Below, one piece after another: positions 17,982 through 27,264 of a DNA stretch of 64,000 bases. Positions within the stretch are counted from its first letter, which is position 1, and each line of letters begins with the position of its first letter. The translations under genes and the position numbers were made by a program. The notes under the pieces are model-generated. The model did not search any database. It was not told the DNA's origin and saw only the letters and a program-made list of their open reading frames with translations. Where the stretch lies: assembly GCF_003315175.1 (NCBI RefSeq), contig NZ_QNRQ01000011.1, positions 1-64,000 on the forward strand. Direction: 5' to 3'. This DNA is from Eoetvoesiella caeni (lineage in GTDB: Bacteria > Pseudomonadota > Gammaproteobacteria > Burkholderiales > Burkholderiaceae_B).

Positions 17982-18476
17982 ATGTCTCTCGTCGTCAATG
18001 ACTCCTGCGTGGAGCCACGTTTTGCCCCCGCGTCCCAATCCGATGACTGGATCATCCGGCAAGCCATCGCGCTGCTGGAGCAGCGGGTCTTCAAGAAGGG
18101 GCCATCCCTGGAAAGGCCTGCCGCCGTCAAGGACTACCTGCGCCTGAAACTGGCCGCCGAGCCCAACGAAATCTTCGCCATCGTGTTTCTCAACAGCATG
18201 CACGAGGTGCTGGCCTATGAGCCGATGTTCAAGGGCACGGTCCATTCGACCACGGTGCATGCGCGGCCGATCGTGCAGCGTGCCCTGGAGCTGAACGCTG
18301 CTGCGGTCATTTTTTCGCACCAACACCCTTCAGGCTGCACGGAACCGTCGAGCGCGGATCGCGCGTTGACCCAAACGCTGAAGGCCGCGTTGTCGCTGAT
18401 CGACGTGAGGGTGCTGGATCACCTCATCGTCGGCCAGGGCACGTCGTACTCGTTCTCGGAATCCGGCCTGCTGTAG
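17982..18476 (+). CDS. radC: RadC-family JAB-domain protein
   Basis: 164 residues, the usual size of ICE-borne RadC proteins. The JAMM/MPN metal motif is present: FSHQHPSGCTEPSSAD supplies the HxH and the downstream Asp (chromosomal RadC usually reads HNHPSG), and a Glu precedes it in LHEVLAYE-like context. Despite the name these proteins are not shown to repair DNA; a role in ICE establishment or anti-restriction is suspected. Start chosen at 17982 with GGAGG at 17971-17975; a longer frame starting 84 nt upstream would cross the leader hairpins. Confidence 0.88.
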   Translation: MSLVVNDSCVEPRFAPASQSDDWIIRQAIALLEQRVFKKGPSLERPAAVKDYLRLKLAAEPNEIFAIVFLNSMHEVLAYEPMFKGTVHSTTVHARPIVQRALELNAAAVIFSHQHPSGCTEPSSADRALTQTLKAALSLIDVRVLDHLIVGQGTSYSFSESGLL

Positions 18477-18501
18477 CGACGGCATCGGCTCCCTGATCCA
18501 C

Positions 18502-18526
18502 GCGGAGGCTTCGGCCTCCGCTTTTT
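18502..18526 (+). terminator. Rho-independent terminator after radC
   Basis: GCGGAGGC and GCCTCCGC (18502-18509 and 18514-18521) form an 8-bp stem around a TTCG tetraloop, followed by five T. It ends the radC transcript, so the downstream TraU/TraH-like genes need their own promoter in 18527-18638. Confidence 0.88.
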
Positions 18527-18638
18527 CATGGGCGCGAGACAAGCAGGTATGCGGGCAGTGCGCGATGCGCATTGTTTGTTGGGGCCGCATCGGCTTCGCG
18601 TTTGACTACTGCTCTGATCAACTTCAAGGGCATGGGAC

Positions 18639-19085
18639 ATGCCAGCATCTCTTTCCAGGTTCGCGCCGGGCTGGCGAACCCTCGGTCTGGCCGTAGCGCT
18701 GCCGGCAGCCCTGGCCGTTTTCAGCCCGGCCACCTTCGCCGCCGACGTGGTGGTCGTCACCGACAGCCGCCACCCGGTCAAGACCATGGGTGGCGAGCGG
18801 CTGATCGAGCTGGACGAAGCCCACCGGATTGAAGCGGACCTTTCAGCGGAACTGCCCACCGATCCCGAACAGGCGACGGCCATCGTCAAGCGCCGGCTCT
18901 CCAGCGGCGGCGCCGACCTCCAGCGCCGCATCGCTTCCGCATACCAAGGCGTCACAGACGCATGGAGCCTGGGCATCACCAGCATTCCGGCCGTCGTGGT
19001 GGACCAGCGCTACGTGGTCTATGGCGAGTTGGACGTGGCCCGCGCCGTCGCGCGCATCGAGCAGCACCGGAGGCACCAGCCATGA
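18639..19085 (+). CDS. ICE transfer protein, TIGR03757 (PFL_4709-like)
   Basis: 148 residues with a signal sequence (LAVALPAALAVFSPATFAAD). The mature part is short and includes GITSIPAVVVDQRYVVYG, a thioredoxin-fold-like segment with cis-Pro as in TrbC/TraW-related proteins, but no CxxC. Periplasmic location is likely. The stop overlaps the next ATG (19082-19085). Confidence 0.85.
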   Translation: MPASLSRFAPGWRTLGLAVALPAALAVFSPATFAADVVVVTDSRHPVKTMGGERLIELDEAHRIEADLSAELPTDPEQATAIVKRRLSSGGADLQRRIASAYQGVTDAWSLGITSIPAVVVDQRYVVYGELDVARAVARIEQHRRHQP

Positions 19086-20029
19086 CCCGAGCATTCGACC
19101 TGATGCGCCGCCTGCGCGCGGGCGTGGCGTCCGTGCTGCTGCTCAGCGCCACCGGCAGCTACGCCCTCAACACCGCCACCATCGTCGGCTCGGTAGCGTC
19201 ACCCGACTGCCTCGAATACCGGGTCGTCGGCATCTGCTACTGGCTCTACTGCACATGGACGGGCTGCACCGTGCGCACGTCCACCAAAGTCCGCCACTAC
19301 GTTCCCGACGCGGTGGTGTCGTCGTACTCGAATACTGGCGAAAACCCCTGGGTCGAAGTCCGGGCGATGAGCACGCCCAACCCGTCCGCCCAAGCGGGCG
19401 GCGATGGAACCACGAACGAGGATCACGAAAACACCCTCGCCAAATTCAAGAACGCGGATGTCATCGGCCACCCCGGCGCCGAGGTGTTCAACCAGTTCGT
19501 CTCGTCGTCGGGCTACTTCTGTGAGGGCGCGGGCACGGCGTTCATGCCGTACTTGCTCAGCACCCTTGATACGCTGGCCTGGCGCTACAACGTGCCCGAG
19601 ATGGCCTACCCGGAAGCGCTGATTCCGGGCCGGCGCGAGGTCGGCGCACGCACCACGATGAACCTGTGGGGCAACGTGTATCCCCGTGGCGGCTTCCTGC
19701 ACCAGACCGACGACTTCAAGGCCGGCGCAGTGGTGGCCCAGCGTGCGGGCGATGTGGTCACTCGCCGGGGGCAGATCCACGTCTATCAGCCGTTGCTTGC
19801 CAACTCCCGCGACGGCTACTGGCCTGCCGGCGCACTGATGGAGGGTGATGCCTCGACCGGCAAGTGGCAAGAACTCACGCCCGTCCTGTCGTCGTCCTGC
19901 ACGGTCTTCCCGCGCAGCGGCTTCCTTACCCAGGCGCAGCAAGGCGACTACGCATGGGCGCTGTGGCGGCCCTATGCGTGCTGCGAACGCCGGGGCCAGG
20001 TGTTCCTGGGCAGTGTCGATTTCCTCTGA
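19082..20029 (+). CDS. ICE transfer protein, TIGR03756 (PFL_4710-like, TraU-type)
   Basis: 315 residues, start set by the ATGA overlap. A signal sequence ends near ATGSYALN. The mature protein is rich in Cys (CLEYRVVGICYWLYCTWTGC in the first 70 residues, and a CC pair near the C-terminus), typical of TraU, a periplasmic protein needed for DNA transfer in F-like and ICE systems. The encoded DsbA-like protein at 17014 is a plausible helper for its disulfides. Confidence 0.87.
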   Translation: MTRAFDLMRRLRAGVASVLLLSATGSYALNTATIVGSVASPDCLEYRVVGICYWLYCTWTGCTVRTSTKVRHYVPDAVVSSYSNTGENPWVEVRAMSTPNPSAQAGGDGTTNEDHENTLAKFKNADVIGHPGAEVFNQFVSSSGYFCEGAGTAFMPYLLSTLDTLAWRYNVPEMAYPEALIPGRREVGARTTMNLWGNVYPRGGFLHQTDDFKAGAVVAQRAGDVVTRRGQIHVYQPLLANSRDGYWPAGALMEGDASTGKWQELTPVLSSSCTVFPRSGFLTQAQQGDYAWALWRPYACCERRGQVFLGSVDFL

Positions 20030-20038
20030 GGTGGTGCC

Positions 20039-21436
20039 ATGAAGTTCCGTCCAGCATTCAATCCGTTCTCCCGTCGGGCACGTCGGACAAAGATCGTCCT
20101 GGCGCTGGCCGGCGCGCTCGCGCTGGGCAGCAGCGTGGCCTGGGGTCAACTGGGATACCAGACCAGCGGCAGCGTCATCGGCGATGACGTCGTGTACTCG
20201 ATCGGCGGCGGCAACGCCGTGTCGATGGGGCGTGCGGCCGGCATGCGCTCCCTCGGCGTCGGCGTGGGCTGGAACAGCAACTTGATCTGCGGTGATATGA
20301 GCATCCAGACCACCTTGAGGAATCAGCTCAATGGCATCACCAACGGCTTCCAGCAAATCATGTCGTCGGTGATCCAGAGTGCCACCAGTGCGGTAGCGTC
20401 GTTGCCCGCGCTGATCATCCAGCGGGCTGATCCCGGTCTGTACAACTTGCTCACCAATGGCGTGCTGCAGGCGCGACTCGATTTCGACCGCAGCAAGCTG
20501 ACGTGCCGTGCCATGGCCGAGAAGATGGCTGATATGGCGGGCGGCCAGCTCGGCTGGAGCCAGATGGCCGAAGGCCTGGCGCTGCGCGATGCCGTGTCGA
20601 GCACGGATGCGGTCTCGGCCATCGAGCAGGCCGAGACGCGCCGCGGCAATGACGGCGTGCCGTGGGTCGGGGGCAGCAATGCGGGCGGCTCCGGCCAGCC
20701 CGCGATCAGGGTCGTCGGCGATGTCACCCGCGCCGGCTACAACCTGGTCAACGGCCGCGGCGTGACCGACACCTCGTCCATCGCGTCGTCCAGCTGCAGC
20801 AGCCTCTCATGCCAGACCTGGACCTCGCCGCAGGCCGCCATCGCGTGGGCCACGCGCGTGCTTGGCGAGAAGGAGCAGCGCACTTGCGACGCCTGCACCA
20901 AGACCGAGACGACGCCCGGCGTCGGGCTCACGCCGCTGATCCAGGAAGAGTACGACGCCAAGCTGCAGGCGCTCCAGGATCTCGTCTCCAAGGCGAGGAA
21001 CACGACGCCGGAGAACCTGCGCGAGGCTGGCAGTGCGTCGCTGCCGATCACACGCGGCGTGATCGAGGCGCTGCGCGATGAGCCCGACCAGCACCTGCTG
21101 TCGCAGCGCCTGGCATCCGAGGTCGCACTGGCGTCGGTGCTGGAGAAGGCGCTGCTGCTGCAGCGCACGCTGCTCACGGGGAAGAAGGAGCCCAATGTCG
21201 CGGCGAACGAGCTTGCCGTGGAGGCCGTAAACCACGAGAGCGACACGCTCGACCGTGAGATTCGCAACCTCAAGACCGAACTGGAACTGCGGCGCGAGCT
21301 GGCGAACAACTCCCCCATGGCGATCATCCAGCGCCACGGCACGCGCGCAGCGGGCTCGCGCGGCATCTACGAGGGCGATCCTGTGCCGGACCGTCTCGAC
21401 CAGCTCCAGAAGGGCAATCCGGGGAGTCGGCCATGA
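20039..21436 (+). CDS. ICE transfer protein, TIGR03755 (PFL_4711-like, TraH-type)
   Basis: 465 residues with a signal sequence ending near LGSSVAWGQ. The protein has several Cys residues in the middle (SSCSSLSCQTW and RTCDACTK) and a coiled-coil C-terminal third. Family and position indicate the TraH-like periplasmic part of the transfer apparatus. The stop overlaps the next start by ATGA at 21433. Confidence 0.86.
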   Translation: MKFRPAFNPFSRRARRTKIVLALAGALALGSSVAWGQLGYQTSGSVIGDDVVYSIGGGNAVSMGRAAGMRSLGVGVGWNSNLICGDMSIQTTLRNQLNGITNGFQQIMSSVIQSATSAVASLPALIIQRADPGLYNLLTNGVLQARLDFDRSKLTCRAMAEKMADMAGGQLGWSQMAEGLALRDAVSSTDAVSAIEQAETRRGNDGVPWVGGSNAGGSGQPAIRVVGDVTRAGYNLVNGRGVTDTSSIASSSCSSLSCQTWTSPQAAIAWATRVLGEKEQRTCDACTKTETTPGVGLTPLIQEEYDAKLQALQDLVSKARNTTPENLREAGSASLPITRGVIEALRDEPDQHLLSQRLASEVALASVLEKALLLQRTLLTGKKEPNVAANELAVEAVNHESDTLDREIRNLKTELELRRELANNSPMAIIQRHGTRAAGSRGIYEGDPVPDRLDQLQKGNPGSRP

Positions 21437-21804
21437 GCCCGGCGCGCATGACCTGGCGGCCACTGCGCTGGTTGTTCAGCCGGCGCGCAGCAAAGACGCT
21501 GCTGTGGCTGGTGCTGATCGTTGCCGCAGCCGTGGGGGCCAACGTCGTCGGAATCTACCTGGTCGGCAGCGTTGCAGGCTGGGAACGGTGGCTGGCGGCC
21601 TCAGCAGGGCATTTCTTCATCTGGCGGCTGTGCGTGTACGCGGCAACGGCCTATGGATGGTTCTGGATGCGCCGCCGGGTGCTGGCCCGCGAAGACCAAA
21701 GCGGGACAGATGGGCAGGCGCGGCGCCGGCTGATCCGCACCGAGGTCGCCGGCGTCGTGGCCATCGTCGCGCTGGAAACCAGCCTGTTGATGCAGGCCGC
21801 TTGA
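21433..21804 (+). CDS. Small ICE membrane protein of unknown function
   Basis: 123 residues with three hydrophobic segments (LWLVLIVAAAVGANVVGIYL; FFIWRLCVYAATAYGWFW; AGVVAIVALETSLLMQAA). The gene lies between the TraH-like and TraG-like genes, where ICEs of this class usually carry a small membrane protein. No motif points to a reaction. Coupled to the upstream gene by a 4-nt overlap. Confidence 0.8.
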   Translation: MSPARMTWRPLRWLFSRRAAKTLLWLVLIVAAAVGANVVGIYLVGSVAGWERWLAASAGHFFIWRLCVYAATAYGWFWMRRRVLAREDQSGTDGQARRRLIRTEVAGVVAIVALETSLLMQAA

Positions 21805-21819
21805 GGGGAGATCGGGGTC

Positions 21820-23367
21820 ATGACGCTCTTCACGACCGACTATCTGGAGTACTACCTCACCCTCGTGTCCTGGATCGTCAACAACGGCATCTGGGCCGTG
21901 CTGGTGTCCAGCGGGGTGTTCGCGCTGCCTTTCGTCGCCATCGTCGTGCAGGAGTGGCTGAAGGCCCGCGCGGAAGGCGCTGACGAGGGCAACAAAGGCG
22001 TACTAAGTGCCGCCCGTATCGAGAACCGGGTGTTCGTCGCGATCGTGGTGGTGATGTTCGCGGGCATTCCGTTCATCGACGTGGACCTCAGCACCATCCA
22101 GTACGACAGCTCGCGCTCGGCGCAGTGCCAGGTCAGCGTGCCGCAGCCTACGGAAACCGGCTGGTCGCAGTCATTTAGCACCATCAACAACCAGTCGGCG
22201 AAGGTGCCGGTCTGGTGGGCCTTCATGCACGCGCTCTCGCGCGCCGTCACGAGCGCCTCGGTGGCGGCGATCCCGTGCGGTACGGACCTGCGGCAGATGA
22301 GGGTGGAGATCGACGCGACCCGCATTGACGACCCGGTACTGGCTCAGGAGGTCGCGGACTTCTCGCGGGATTGCTATGGGCCTGCGCGGGCCAAATTGTT
22401 CATGCAGCGCCCGGATCTCGATGAGCAGCAGATGCACGACGTGACCTGGATCGGCTCGCGCTTTTTCACGGACACGGGTGGCTACTACGACAGCTACCGC
22501 TCCAGCACGGCACGCGAGGCATGGCCCTATGACGACACCCGCGATGCTGGCCTCGCGCAAGTTGCCAATGGTGGCGGCTACCCGACTTGCAGGCAGTGGT
22601 GGTCAGACGGCAGCAACGGCCTGCGGGCACGCCTTCTGGGTCAGGTGGACCCGAGCCTGCTGAATCGCCTGGCGGGCTGGGCCGGGTTCCTCAGCCGGAC
22701 CGAGGTGGACGATTCGGTGATCCGCGCCATCGCGTCACCGCGGCAGCAGAAACTGAACCAGGGCAGCGTCTATACGGACTACGGCGGCCAGATCGAAAAG
22801 ACTGACGCGAACATCATCACGCGCGCCGCTGCCGACGCGGGCCTCGCGGTTGGCGCCGTCGGAGCGTTTCCTGCGATGGACGCTTTGCGCCAGGCCGTGC
22901 CGATGGTGATGGCGCTCCTGAAAATGGCGCTGGTGGTCTGCTTGCCGCTGCTGTTGGTTGTGGGCACCTATGACTTGAAGACCCTCGTGGTCTTGAGTGT
23001 GGTGCAGTTCTCGTTCTTCTTTGTCGATTTTTGGTTCCAGCTTGCACGTTGGATCGACTCGACCATCCTGGACGCCCTTTATGGTTGGGGGTTTGGGTGG
23101 AACCGTCCGCACTCGAACTTCGATCCGGTGATGGGGCTGAACAATGCCTTCGGTGACATGCTCCTGAACTACGTGATGGGCACGATGTTCATCGTACTTC
23201 CAACCTTCTGGGTCGCGGCCCTTGGATGGGCCGGGGTTCACGCGGGGGGAGCGTTACAGGGACTGATTACTGGCACCGGAGATGCCAAAGCCGCAGGTGG
23301 AAAGGTGGGCAACATGGCCTTTGGCGGTGCCATGAGGATGGCCGGTAGCCCGGCGAAGAAGAAGTGA
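21820..23367 (+). CDS. traG: TraG-like mating-pair stabilisation protein (TraG N-terminal type)
   Basis: 515 residues. Hydrophobic helices occur near residues 10-45, 65-85 and in a cluster near 340-500 (ALLKMALVVCLPLLLVVG and following), with a large polar region in between containing many Cys. This is the N-terminal, membrane part of F TraG, which acts in pilus assembly and mating-pair stabilisation; the long C-terminal entry-exclusion part of F TraG is absent, as usual in these ICEs. It is the last gene of the rightward transfer operon. Confidence 0.87.
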   Translation: MTLFTTDYLEYYLTLVSWIVNNGIWAVLVSSGVFALPFVAIVVQEWLKARAEGADEGNKGVLSAARIENRVFVAIVVVMFAGIPFIDVDLSTIQYDSSRSAQCQVSVPQPTETGWSQSFSTINNQSAKVPVWWAFMHALSRAVTSASVAAIPCGTDLRQMRVEIDATRIDDPVLAQEVADFSRDCYGPARAKLFMQRPDLDEQQMHDVTWIGSRFFTDTGGYYDSYRSSTAREAWPYDDTRDAGLAQVANGGGYPTCRQWWSDGSNGLRARLLGQVDPSLLNRLAGWAGFLSRTEVDDSVIRAIASPRQQKLNQGSVYTDYGGQIEKTDANIITRAAADAGLAVGAVGAFPAMDALRQAVPMVMALLKMALVVCLPLLLVVGTYDLKTLVVLSVVQFSFFFVDFWFQLARWIDSTILDALYGWGFGWNRPHSNFDPVMGLNNAFGDMLLNYVMGTMFIVLPTFWVAALGWAGVHAGGALQGLITGTGDAKAAGGKVGNMAFGGAMRMAGSPAKKK

Positions 23368-23381
23368 GCATGTCTCTACTG

Positions 23382-23741
23382 CTAGACCTCGTCTTTGAAG
23401 TCGTGCGGATCAATCCGATGTCCGTCATACGTGTAGAGGCCAAATCCGACCGGGCCCTCGCGCCATTCGGGCTCTGGTAGCTCCTGCTCGGCGGCCCAAT
23501 CCCCATGTGCTGCCGCAACCAGGAAAGCAAGCAACAAAGCTAGCCAGAACGCAAAGTAGAGCAGCGCCCCGATGGCAGACAATTTCAACGCCCACAGCAG
23601 GACATGAGCCACTCGAACTGATAGCCCCTGCAAACCGAGCCAAGCCAAGACCCGCCGCTCGCCGCGCAGATAGGCACGCCACCCACGACCGAGGGAGCGG
23701 CCGAGGCGTTCTGCGGTGCTGGTGCGGATCGTCGTGTTCAT
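23382..23741 (-). CDS. DUF3742-family ICE protein
   Basis: 119 residues from the ATG at 23741, which has the ribosome binding site CAGGAGACGACC. The N-terminus is basic (TAERLGRSLGRGWRAYL), the middle has one or two membrane helices (LKLSAIGALLYFAFWLALLLAFLVAAA), and the C-terminus carries the short conserved motif GLYTYDGHRIDPHD. The family is found next to traG in PFGI-1-class ICEs; function unknown. It ends 14 nt from the traG stop, convergent. Confidence 0.85.
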   Translation of the reverse strand: MNTTIRTSTAERLGRSLGRGWRAYLRGERRVLAWLGLQGLSVRVAHVLLWALKLSAIGALLYFAFWLALLLAFLVAAAHGDWAAEQELPEPEWREGPVGFGLYTYDGHRIDPHDFKDEV

Positions 23742-23825
23742 GGTCGTCTCCTGCTGCTGAGGAATGCCTATTCCAGTTTGCTCCACTTCATTCGGTTTGC
23801 GGCTTCAATGTGTTTTCGTGCTGCT

Positions 23826-24458
23826 TCAGGGTGCTTCGCCATCCGGCTCCACCGGGCCGGGATCGGGTTCGATGCCGACACGGTAGGTGGCAACGAAACG
23901 CGGCCAATCCACATGGTCAGCCAGGTCGATGTCCTCGATGACGCTGATCTTCGTTCCCGCCCGCTCGAACAGCGCGATGCTCGCCGCCGGATAGTTGTTG
24001 CGCGACGGATAGAGCACCCCGTCGAACAGGGGCTGGCCGTCATTTCCGCGCATCGCATGCACCTGGGCGGACACCTGCTGCGTGTGCGTGTAGGCGCGGC
24101 TGGCCAACTGCTCCAGATTCAGGCCGAAGTAGCCCGCCATGACGCCCGGCGCCGTGAGGTCTGCCAAGAGCACGTCATCCAGCACGCCTACTGCGCGCAC
24201 CATCCGGGCCTGGACCTCCTCCAGGGCGATAGAGCGCTTCGTATCTTCAAGCCACCTGTGCTTGTGAAACACCGACTCCATCAGCGCCGTGGGCAGGTCG
24301 CGCCCGAGGTAGAGCACACCGTAGGTTCCCGCCGGATCATCGTAGCGATTCGTGCCGCTACGGCCAAAGTACAGCGGGCTGCCCCGATAGACGACGCGGC
24401 TCACATGCTGGAGCAGTTCGCCGGCATCGATCAGGAACGAAGGCAGCTCGTGGCTCAT
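23826..24458 (-). CDS. RES-domain toxin (NAD+-degrading type)
   Basis: 210 residues of the RES family. The family's named residues can be placed: Arg25 in VVYRGSPLYFG, Glu61 in TALMESVFH, and Ser in VLYPSRNNYPA. Characterised RES toxins deplete NAD+ by phosphorolysis or hydrolysis and arrest growth. The gene lies 13 nt after its antitoxin gene. The pair probably stabilises the ICE by addiction. Confidence 0.88.
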   Translation of the reverse strand: MSHELPSFLIDAGELLQHVSRVVYRGSPLYFGRSGTNRYDDPAGTYGVLYLGRDLPTALMESVFHKHRWLEDTKRSIALEEVQARMVRAVGVLDDVLLADLTAPGVMAGYFGLNLEQLASRAYTHTQQVSAQVHAMRGNDGQPLFDGVLYPSRNNYPAASIALFERAGTKISVIEDIDLADHVDWPRFVATYRVGIEPDPGPVEPDGEAP

Positions 24459-24470
24459 GGCGATCTCGCT

Positions 24471-25097
24471 TCAATGCACCTGGACGCCCAGCACGTTGAA
24501 CACGGCCTCGGCCACGTCATCGATCGTGCCATGCGTCACTGCATCCACCGGCGAGCGACCGCCCAAGCCTTCGAGCGGTTCGGACAGCGCGCGGTAGATC
24601 GTCCAGTGGTCGATGCCCTCGACCTCCTGAAGCACGATTTGGGTCAACTGCTGCTTCACCGGGTCGAGCTGCCAGTCTGGCAACTTCTGGCCGCGCGGCC
24701 CCACGTTCAGGGCCAGCAGACGACGGGCGAGGATGTCCTTGTAGATTTGCTGGCGCGACTTGTCCGCCAGCTTGGCGAACTCGGCAGGAAGCAGGTTGTC
24801 CGGCTGGTTGAAGGCTTCCAGCAGCACGGCGCGGCCCCTCTGCACGTCGGTTTCAGTCGGTGCCCAGCGCGTGTCGGCGCGCAACGCGGCCGCCTTGCGC
24901 TCCAAGGCCTGCTCTACCGTCTCGCCTTCCAGGTTGGCGGGCAGCGTCACCGCCTCCACGCGCTCGTGGATGAACGCCTGCAACTCGGCCGCGAACGCTG
25001 GGGCATCCCGGATTTCGACGGTATCGGCGAAGCGGCGCACATCCTCCACCGTGACGCGCGGAAGACGGTCGGCAATGAATTCGATGGCAGTGGGCAT
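24471..25097 (-). CDS. Antitoxin of the RES toxin (Xre/MbcA/ParS-like toxin-binding domain)
   Basis: 208 residues. The C-terminal half contains ADKSRQQIYKDI (HTH-like), RGQKLPDWQLDPVK, and the closing RSPVDAVT...VAEAVFNVLG, the usual end of Xre/MbcA/ParS antitoxins. The N-terminal 90 residues are helical and unassigned. Residues about 100-188 align without gaps to residues about 510-600 of the ICE integrase (see findings). The start at 25097 lies 32 nt from a good promoter. Confidence 0.85.
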   Translation of the reverse strand: MPTAIEFIADRLPRVTVEDVRRFADTVEIRDAPAFAAELQAFIHERVEAVTLPANLEGETVEQALERKAAALRADTRWAPTETDVQRGRAVLLEAFNQPDNLLPAEFAKLADKSRQQIYKDILARRLLALNVGPRGQKLPDWQLDPVKQQLTQIVLQEVEGIDHWTIYRALSEPLEGLGGRSPVDAVTHGTIDDVAEAVFNVLGVQVH

Positions 25098-25129
25098 GGT
25101 CAGCTCCCAGGTAGGTTGAGACAGGATTC

Positions 25130-25158
25130 ACTCTAGTCGCCTTTGTCGCTCTTGTCAA
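25130..25158 (-). promoter_or_regulatory. Promoter of the RES toxin-antitoxin operon with operator-like repeats
   Basis: On the minus strand, -35 TTGACA (25153-25158) and -10 TAGAGT (25130-25135) are 17 nt apart. Three similar units, plus-strand TTTGTCG (25142-25148), CTTGTCA (25151-25157) and TTTGTCG (25160-25166), repeat every 9 nt across the -35 and are a likely binding site for the antitoxin. Confidence 0.65.
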
Positions 25159-25407
25159 CTTTGTCGCCTTAGTGGAAGCCTACCTTGGTAGCGTCTTGGC
25201 AGCATAGGCCGGGGCCGGTGCCGGGTCGCCGTCCAATCCATTCGTGCGGGTTCCACATTGACGCTGGAGCCGCAACCCAGGCCCCGCTATACCGAAACGG
25301 TGAAAGGCCAAAGGGTCGAAACGGCAAGGGAATGGGGTGCAAGGGGAAAGGCCCTACCTCGAAAAGGCCAAAAGGCCTCCCGCCCGGCCCGCCATCAGGA
25401 CACCGAC
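25159..25407. other. Intergenic region upstream of traI, possible oriT
   Basis: About 250 nt between the antitoxin promoter and the relaxase gene. It holds three AAAGGCC units (near 25303, 25348 and 25364) and an inverted repeat AGGCC-AAAA-GGCCT (25365-25378). Origins of transfer often lie beside the relaxase gene, so this is the first place to look, but no known nick sequence is recognised. Apart from these repeats and a possible traI promoter I see nothing. Confidence 0.25.
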
Positions 25408-27264
25408 ATGCTCTCCCTGTTCCAGCGAAAACGGCCCCCGGTCGCTGCCGCGCCGTCACCAGCTCCCGCCGTCGATCTCCCAAAAGGGTTGATGCGGCCG
25501 GAGTCGGCCGCATCGCTGCTGGCCACCCCGCGCCGGCAGAAGCTGCTGGAACACATCTGGCAGCGCACGTCGCTCTCGCGCCGGCAGTTCGCCACCCTCT
25601 ACCGCGCCCCGCTGGAGCGCTACGCCGAGCTGGTCCAGGCTTTCCCGGCCTCCGAAGCGCACCACCACGCCTATCCGGGCGGCATGCTCGACCACGGCCT
25701 GGAAATCGTCGCCTACAGCCTGAAACTGCGGCAGTCCCATCTGCTGCCCATCGGTGCCAGCCCCGAAGACCAGGCGGCGCAGGCCGAAGCCTGGACCGCC
25801 GCCATCGCCTATGCCGCGCTGCTCCATGACATCGGCAAGGTGGCGGTCGATCTGCACGTCGAGCTGGCCGACGGGAGCACCTGGCACCCATGGCACGGCC
25901 CACTGCGCCAGCCTTACCGCTTCCGCTACAACCCCGACCGCGAGTACCGGCTCCACAGCGCCGCGGCGGGCTTGCTCTACCGGCAACTGCTCGACCGCGA
26001 CCTCCTGGACTGGCTCAGTGGCTATCCGTCTCTCTGGGCGTCGCTGCTCTACGTCCTGGCCGGGCAATACGAGCACGCCGGAGCGCTGGGCGAGCTGGTC
26101 GTGCAGGCCGACCGCGCCTCCGTCGCCCAGGAACTGGGCGGCGATCCCGCACGCGCCATGGCCGCGCCCAAGCACTCGCTCCAACGCAAGCTGGTCGACG
26201 GGCTGCGCTACCTGCTCAAGGAAGAGCTGAAGCTGAACCAGCCCGAAGCCTCCGATGGCTGGCTCACCGAGGACGCGCTGTGGCTGGTGAGCAAGACCGT
26301 TTCCGACAAGCTGCGCGCGCACCTGCTGTCCCAGGGTGTCGATGGCATCCCTGCGAACAACACCACGGTGTTCAACGTGCTGCAGGATCACGGCATGCTG
26401 CAGCCCACCCCAGACGGTAAGGCGATCTGGCGCGCGACCGTGACCAGTTCCACCGGATGGTCCCATCCGTTCACCCTGTTGCGGCTGGCACCCGCGCTCA
26501 TTTGGGAGTCTGGCGAGCGGCCGGCGCCGTTCGCCGGGACGGTGGCGATCGACACGGCTCCTGCGGACAAGGAGGCCGATACGTCGCTCCCACCTCCCAC
26601 GGCTGATGCGAAGGCCGCCTCGGCAAGCCAAGAGGCGCTGCCATGGGAAGAAGCTGGAAGCACCGCTTCTATTCATCCGCCCAAGCCTCAGGTCATGTCC
26701 GACGTCGTCGAGGACATGCTGGCGATGGTGGGAATGGCTTCTGCTCAGGATGTGGAAACTGCCTCGCACGATGCGCCCAACATGCGCCCCGATGTGCCCG
26801 AGTCAGCCTCGGTAGCGGCACTGCCTTCGTCACCAACACCAGCGCCCGTACTTTCGGCGACGAAGCCTTCGGGCGAGCACTTCATGGCGTGGCTGCGAAA
26901 GGGCATCGCTTCGCGGCGCCTCATCATCAACGACGCCAAGGCGCTGGTGCATTCGGTGAGCGATACCGCGTACTTGGTCAGTCCCGGCGTGTTCCAACGG
27001 TATGCGCAGGAACATCCGCAGGTAAGTGCGCTGGCCAAACAGGAGGAGCAGTCAGATTGGCAATGGGTGCAAAAACGATTCGAACGACTGCAAGTGCATC
27101 GCAAGCAACCCAACGGCCTGAACATCTGGATCTGTGATGTGGTTGGACCAAGGAAGACGCGCCGCCTCCATGGCTACCTTCTCACAGACCCTCTGCAGCT
27201 GTTCCAGAACCCGCCGCCGAACAATCCGTATCTTTCACTTGTTCAAGCGAACCGCGACCAGTGA
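25408..27264 (+). CDS. traI: ICE relaxase TraI, PFGI-1 class (MobH)
   Basis: 618 residues from the ATG at 25408; a 50-residue upstream extension is low-complexity and lacks a ribosome binding site. The N-terminal half is the MobH domain with HD-phosphohydrolase-type metal ligands: AHHHAYPGGMLDHGLE near residues 83-98 and LLHDIGKVAVD near 138-148. The C-terminal third (EHFMAWLRKGIASRRL onward) is the DUF1528-type DNA-binding part. It nicks oriT and pilots the single strand into the recipient. It is transcribed away from the toxin-antitoxin pair and is the last core transfer gene before the cargo. Confidence 0.95.
   Translation: MLSLFQRKRPPVAAAPSPAPAVDLPKGLMRPESAASLLATPRRQKLLEHIWQRTSLSRRQFATLYRAPLERYAELVQAFPASEAHHHAYPGGMLDHGLEIVAYSLKLRQSHLLPIGASPEDQAAQAEAWTAAIAYAALLHDIGKVAVDLHVELADGSTWHPWHGPLRQPYRFRYNPDREYRLHSAAAGLLYRQLLDRDLLDWLSGYPSLWASLLYVLAGQYEHAGALGELVVQADRASVAQELGGDPARAMAAPKHSLQRKLVDGLRYLLKEELKLNQPEASDGWLTEDALWLVSKTVSDKLRAHLLSQGVDGIPANNTTVFNVLQDHGMLQPTPDGKAIWRATVTSSTGWSHPFTLLRLAPALIWESGERPAPFAGTVAIDTAPADKEADTSLPPPTADAKAASASQEALPWEEAGSTASIHPPKPQVMSDVVEDMLAMVGMASAQDVETASHDAPNMRPDVPESASVAALPSSPTPAPVLSATKPSGEHFMAWLRKGIASRRLIINDAKALVHSVSDTAYLVSPGVFQRYAQEHPQVSALAKQEEQSDWQWVQKRFERLQVHRKQPNGLNIWICDVVGPRKTRRLHGYLLTDPLQLFQNPPPNNPYLSLVQANRDQ

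Noticed and set aside
25258-25407. 50-residue N-terminal extension of TraI
   Set aside because: Low-complexity basic sequence over a repeat-rich intergenic region; the ATG at 25408 gives the normal protein start.
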